Positions 60,641-64,000 of a stretch of DNA of 64,000 nucleotides are shown here, one piece after another. Position numbers and translations under genes: made by a program. Origin of the DNA: Voacanga thouarsii (taxonomy: Eukaryota; Streptophyta; Magnoliopsida; Gentianales; Apocynaceae); assembly GCA_026120185.1 (NCBI GenBank), contig JANUWF010002014.1, positions 248,001-312,000 on the forward strand. The letters are read 5' to 3'. Under the pieces are notes generated by a model, which was not told where the DNA came from, did not search any database, and worked only from the letters and a program-made list of their open reading frames with translations. How positions within the stretch are numbered: position 1 is the stretch's first letter; each line of letters opens with the position of its first letter.

Positions 60641-61832
60641 TAATTCATACTAAAACGTGCATTTCATTGCGTTGATCAGTTTCTCTTCTGAGTATACCCT
60701 CAAATTTTTATTTTGTTAATAATAGTAGCCTTCCAAATTTAGGGTACGGGTAGAACAAATTCAATAGTTACATCTAGGTCCTAACCAGATATTATTATAC
60801 CAAAATATTTGTCTCATTATACCGATCATCTTTTGTTCTGGCCATTAATATAAATTCTCATCATATCACAAGGTGTGGCCACTTGATGATTAAATTCTCA
60901 TCCTAGGGTTTGTGAACTTTTGTGTATGAACATTGTATATGCTTATATAAGTGCTGGCTGCCTAAGGGTTTTTGAATGATGTTTTGTGTGAAGAAGTACT
61001 AAATAATTATGGTGGCTTAAAGGGATGTTTTCGGTTGAGGAGATGTTTATCAAAGTAGAGTAAAAATGGAATTTACTTGGTTGGAAAAATGGATTGTACT
61101 AACATTTGATTAAAAAGATAAATTTGTATTGAATAAGTGTGATTCTTGTAAGCTATTGGAATATGAAAATCACAGATTTAAAGATGATTTGAAGGAAAAT
61201 TGAATGAATTGATGGTTCCAAGATGTTAAAGACGAAAGAAGAACAAAGGAAAGCATGAATAGTGGAATTGAGGTAAAACAACTGGGGCCATTTTTGCCCT
61301 GTATTGTGTTACGAGAACCAGAAATCTAAAAAAGTTCTTATAGTTAAGATTCTTACGGTTGTTTTGGTATATTATAGAGCCAAATCGGAGTTGTGGATTG
61401 AAAGTTATGTGCTAAATAAAATCATGTGTCAAGCAGTGAAATTCCAAAAAAGTGAGTCCGAAAACGGATGAACTTAAGGATGATTAATTGTGTGATTTTA
61501 GATGAAATAAATGGGAAATATGAAGTGAATCCCTTGTATATGAAGGGATAAAGGATGTGGGAAAAGGAATACGAAAGAATTGATCAAACGACGAAAAAAT
61601 AACGTGAACAAAAGTTGAATGTTTTCCTTAACTACCGGCTAACTATCGGCCCCGTCGGCTAAACGTTGGTGGGACATCGGCTAACTATCGGCCCCGTCGG
61701 CTAAACGTTGGTGGGACATCGGCTAACTGTCAGGCACGTTAGCTAGACCCTGGCTACTTATTGAGCACATCGGCTAACCATCGGTTATTTTTTAGCCGAA
61801 CATGATTTGACCTAAAAATTATGTTTGGTGTA
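60641..61832. other. Spacer between inverted arms, with a 42-bp tandem repeat
   Basis: Mostly featureless AT-rich DNA. The exception is 61636-61800, where CGGCTAACTATCGGCCCCGT units occur (see next entry). No gene supported. Confidence 0.45.
61636..61800 (+). repeat. 42-bp minisatellite with CGGCTAAC motif
   Basis: 61636-61677 and 61678-61719 are identical 42-base units. A third, diverged unit starts at 61720 and a partial fourth (CGGCTAACCATCGG) at about 61771. A GGCTAAAC/GGCTAACT word recurs in each half-unit. Confidence 0.9.
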
Positions 61833-61998
61833 GGTTTGTCAGTAAACGGCTAATAGAACGTTAAAAATGGTGGAAACGATGGTTGAATGGCCGTAAATAG
61901 AAAGAGTTTAGTTAGGATACGAGGTTAGTCACTTTGATTTCTAAAACCTTTCGAAAGCTAGAATGCTTCACTTTTTCATGAAATGCTAATTTTTATAC
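61833..61998. repeat. Inverted repeat arm 2 (partner 59877-60042)
   Basis: Plus-strand reading is GTTTGTCAGTAAACGGC to GAAATGCTAATTTTTATAC. The partner lies inside the minus-strand LTR at 58037. Beyond the arms the two sides differ, so this is a shared module, not two full elements. Confidence 0.85.
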
Positions 61999-62003
61999 TG
62001 ATA

Positions 62004-62095
62004 TGTACGAATTTGGGTATAAAAAATCATATAAAAACAAGCACATTCCAAATCAAGTTTAAATTAAAACGTTAACCGCAAATTACATAGCTTTC
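62004..62095 (-). repeat. LTR-end fragment of minus-strand gypsy-type element
   Basis: TGTACGAATTTGGGTATAAA onwards repeats 62372-62460 nearly exactly. On the minus strand it is the last 90 or so bases of the LTR, so it is what remains of the element's downstream LTR. Confidence 0.75.
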
Positions 62096-62340
62096 AGATC
62101 ATAGGGTCATTTACTAAGGCTAACACCTAGAAAAGACAAGAAGAAAGTTAGATAAAGGAATTCACAATTCAAACAAAATTAAAAGAACAAATTAGTCAAT
62201 TAAACATCAATCAAAGGTAGTGAATTATATTACAATGATGCACAAGATACAAAAGATGGCACTTATTTGTAAAAAGAACAATTGCACAAATTTACATATT
62301 TACATGGCTAAATCAACAAAATCCAATTTTTCATTATATT
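62096..62340 (-). other. Shortened internal region of minus-strand element
   Basis: About 250 bases between the LTR-end fragment and the primer site. No coding content, so gag and pol have been deleted on this side. Confidence 0.5.
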
Positions 62341-62360
62341 GTTTCCCGGCAACAGCGCCA
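62341..62360 (-). other. Primer-binding site on minus strand (gypsy type)
   Basis: The minus strand reads TGGCGCTGTTGCCGGGAAAC, close to TGGCGCCGTTGCCGGGGA, the primer site common in plant Ty3/gypsy Athila and Tat-type elements. It lies 11 bases from the LTR end, at the correct side. Confidence 0.8.
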
Positions 62361-62371
62361 AAAACTTGATG

Positions 62372-63902
62372 TGTACGAATTTGGGTATAAAAAATCATAT
62401 AAAATTAAGCACATTCCTGATAAAGTTTAAATTAAAACGTTAACCCTAAATTACACATATGAGCAAGCATATTCATCATTAAGCATAGCATAGGGTTTAA
62501 AACGAGTATCGATCCTCAAGAAACAAGTACACATCAATCACTTTTCTTTCATTGTTTAATCGACTCAATAAAGTGAAAAAGAATAAAAAGAAAAATTAAA
62601 TAAAATAAAAGAATATATACATGTCAAGGATGGAGAATTATGCAACTCAAATCATTATTTTGACAAACATGACCTTAAAGTACCCAATCATTATGATAAC
62701 TAATCATTCTCTTGGCATCATGAAGGATTAAGATAGATTCACTTCTTTTCCAATCTATGAAATCACTATCTTCTAGACAATTTAGCATCACATATCCTGT
62801 CTCAACTAATTCACCCAAAAGATACATTAAACACAATTCTTGATTAAATCCCCATATCCTGGCAAATTTAAAACATGAAATTAACTAATGAATCCATATC
62901 CTGGCAGACATCAATTAACCTTTAACTACACAATTCTTAGCAATTAACCCCCTTTTCAAGCAAGTTAATAGACAACAAATATGAAATTAATGAATTGAGA
63001 CCACCATCTACCTCTTTTCCAAGCAAGTTAATAGAAAGAAACAACAAATTAATCTCGTAATCAGCATAAGTAATTAAATATCAAGAATAGAAATCAAGTA
63101 ATCAAAAGATCAAAGTAACTCTAAAAATCATGAATACAGAAAACAATGTCAAATTACAATAAAAAAATTAATACATCATTGTTCAAGAAAAGAAAACAAA
63201 GTTAAAAGAAAGAACTCATAGACAAGCCTCCTTCATCTTCCTTCGTAGATTCTCTTGTACAATCCTCCTTGATTTGATGAATTCCTCCTTGAACTTGAGT
63301 GATTTTGTGTTTTGCTCCTTGAATTCATACCTTTGACTTGTGTTTTTTTCTCTAGGTTTTGGAAGTGCCTAAATACGTCTTTCTGGGGTTTCTGGCCGAA
63401 TAGAAGTAGGAAAATACCAAAACTTTGAAAATTGCCAAAAATGTACATGAAAATCGAGGCACCGCCTCTGTACCAGTGCACAACCAGTGCTACCTGTCCT
63501 GCCTAGGGCTGGTGTCGTTTACATTTTGTCTCTCTATCCGTTCATCAATTTTCTTGATTTTCATGCCAACTTCTTCCAGGTCACAGCCGGCGCCACCTCT
63601 GGGCTCCCAACCAGTGCTAGCTGAGTTTTGTTCAGCCCTTGTTTTGCCGATTTTTCATTGTCTCGAAGTGCATGCCAGCAGCACGTGGCCAGTGCCGCCT
63701 ATCCTGTCCTGGCGGGCACTACCTCTAGTCTATTTAGCAACGAATTTTCCTTATTTTACTCCTAAAATTTGAAATAATGCAGAAAATACCTTTCCAAGGG
63801 TAAAATCTCAAATATGAAGTAATATGACCAGTTATTGCACAAAATGTATCAATAAATGGCCTCAAATAACTAGGAAATATATGAGTAATTTAGGCCCTAT
63901 CA
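62372..63902 (-). repeat. Minus-strand gypsy-type LTR flanked by primer site and polypurine tract
   Basis: 1,531 bp. On the minus strand it starts TGATAGGGCCTAAATTAC and ends CCCAAATTCGTACA. Its 3' side has a primer site, as a 5' LTR should, and its 5' side has a polypurine tract, as a 3' LTR should. GCCGCCTCTG/CCAGTGC words near 63460-63700 are GC-rich. Open runs at 63233-63481 and 63425-63772 overlap on opposite strands and are not supported as genes. Confidence 0.75.
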
Positions 63903-64000
63903 CATTCTCCCACACTTGTCCTCAAGCGAAGTATCAAAGAGAAGTAGAAAAATACAAGTTTTCACAAAATCACTCAATTAATTTCAAAATAATATTTCCA
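63903..64000 (-). other. Internal 3' end of minus-strand gypsy-type element with polypurine tract
   Basis: The minus strand reads CTTGAGGACAAGTGTGGGAG then AATG directly before the LTR start, the purine-rich plus-strand primer. The rest runs out of the window, so the protein-coding part, if any, lies to the right. Confidence 0.65.

Noticed and set aside
61636..61800. CRISPR-like array
   Set aside because: Units are contiguous without spacers and only two are identical; it is a minisatellite.
63233..63772. Overlapping opposite-strand open runs
   Set aside because: Both lie in the minus-strand gypsy-type LTR and overlap each other.

Overview
This window looks like a plant (probably dicot) nuclear genome segment made almost entirely of nested LTR retrotransposons. 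The grounds are LTR retroelements of plant type, primer sites matching plant initiator tRNA-Met (TGGTATCAGAGC type) and a plant-type TGGCGC...GCCGGG primer site, very AT-rich flanks, and microsatellites. I found no intact host gene, no functional rRNA or tRNA gene, and nothing bacterial (no operons, CRISPR array or plasmid functions). The species cannot be named from the sequence.

Positions 1-37.7 kb are one large nest. The oldest layer is a decayed Ty1/copia element ('copia-1', Angela/BARE-like by its LTR start). Its pol is cut by the end of a giant LTR (1-1522) and by an almost complete SIRE/Maximus-type copia element (3307-12803, target duplication AGCTT). That SIRE element carries gag, pol and an extra env-like reading frame. 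The 3' LTR of copia-1 is cut by a second Angela-like element ('copia-3', 14022-34739) and by a solo Angela-like LTR (34935-36667, target duplication GATAT). Copia-3 itself carries three giant LTRs: in its 5' LTR (14149-18459, TSD GAAAA), in its leader (20911-24090, TSD ACCTA) and in the middle of gag (25356-29521, TSD CTTCG).

From 39.8 to 52.9 kb there is a rearranged Angela-like element ('copia-4'). It has an abutting RNase H remnant of another element ('copia-5'), a duplicated leader/LTR block, and a further giant LTR (42416-46733, TSD TAAAC). From 52.9 to 64 kb there is an LTR-like AT-rich stretch, an unrecognised broken exon, a GC-rich palindromic repeat, a minus-strand LTR relative of the giant family, and a minus-strand gypsy-type LTR. 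That last LTR has a primer-binding site on one side and a polypurine tract on the other.

The most noteworthy item is the giant LTR family. It has five copies with ends TGTRAAACCCC-like and GGGGTGTTACA, perfect 5-bp duplications wherever both ends are visible, and no internal coding region. Every complete copy has a tRNA-like A-box/B-box block about 220-270 bp from its 5' end. All element proteins seen here are broken by stops and frameshifts, most of the stops being one C-to-T or G-to-A change away from the codon expected at that place, so no element appears autonomous.
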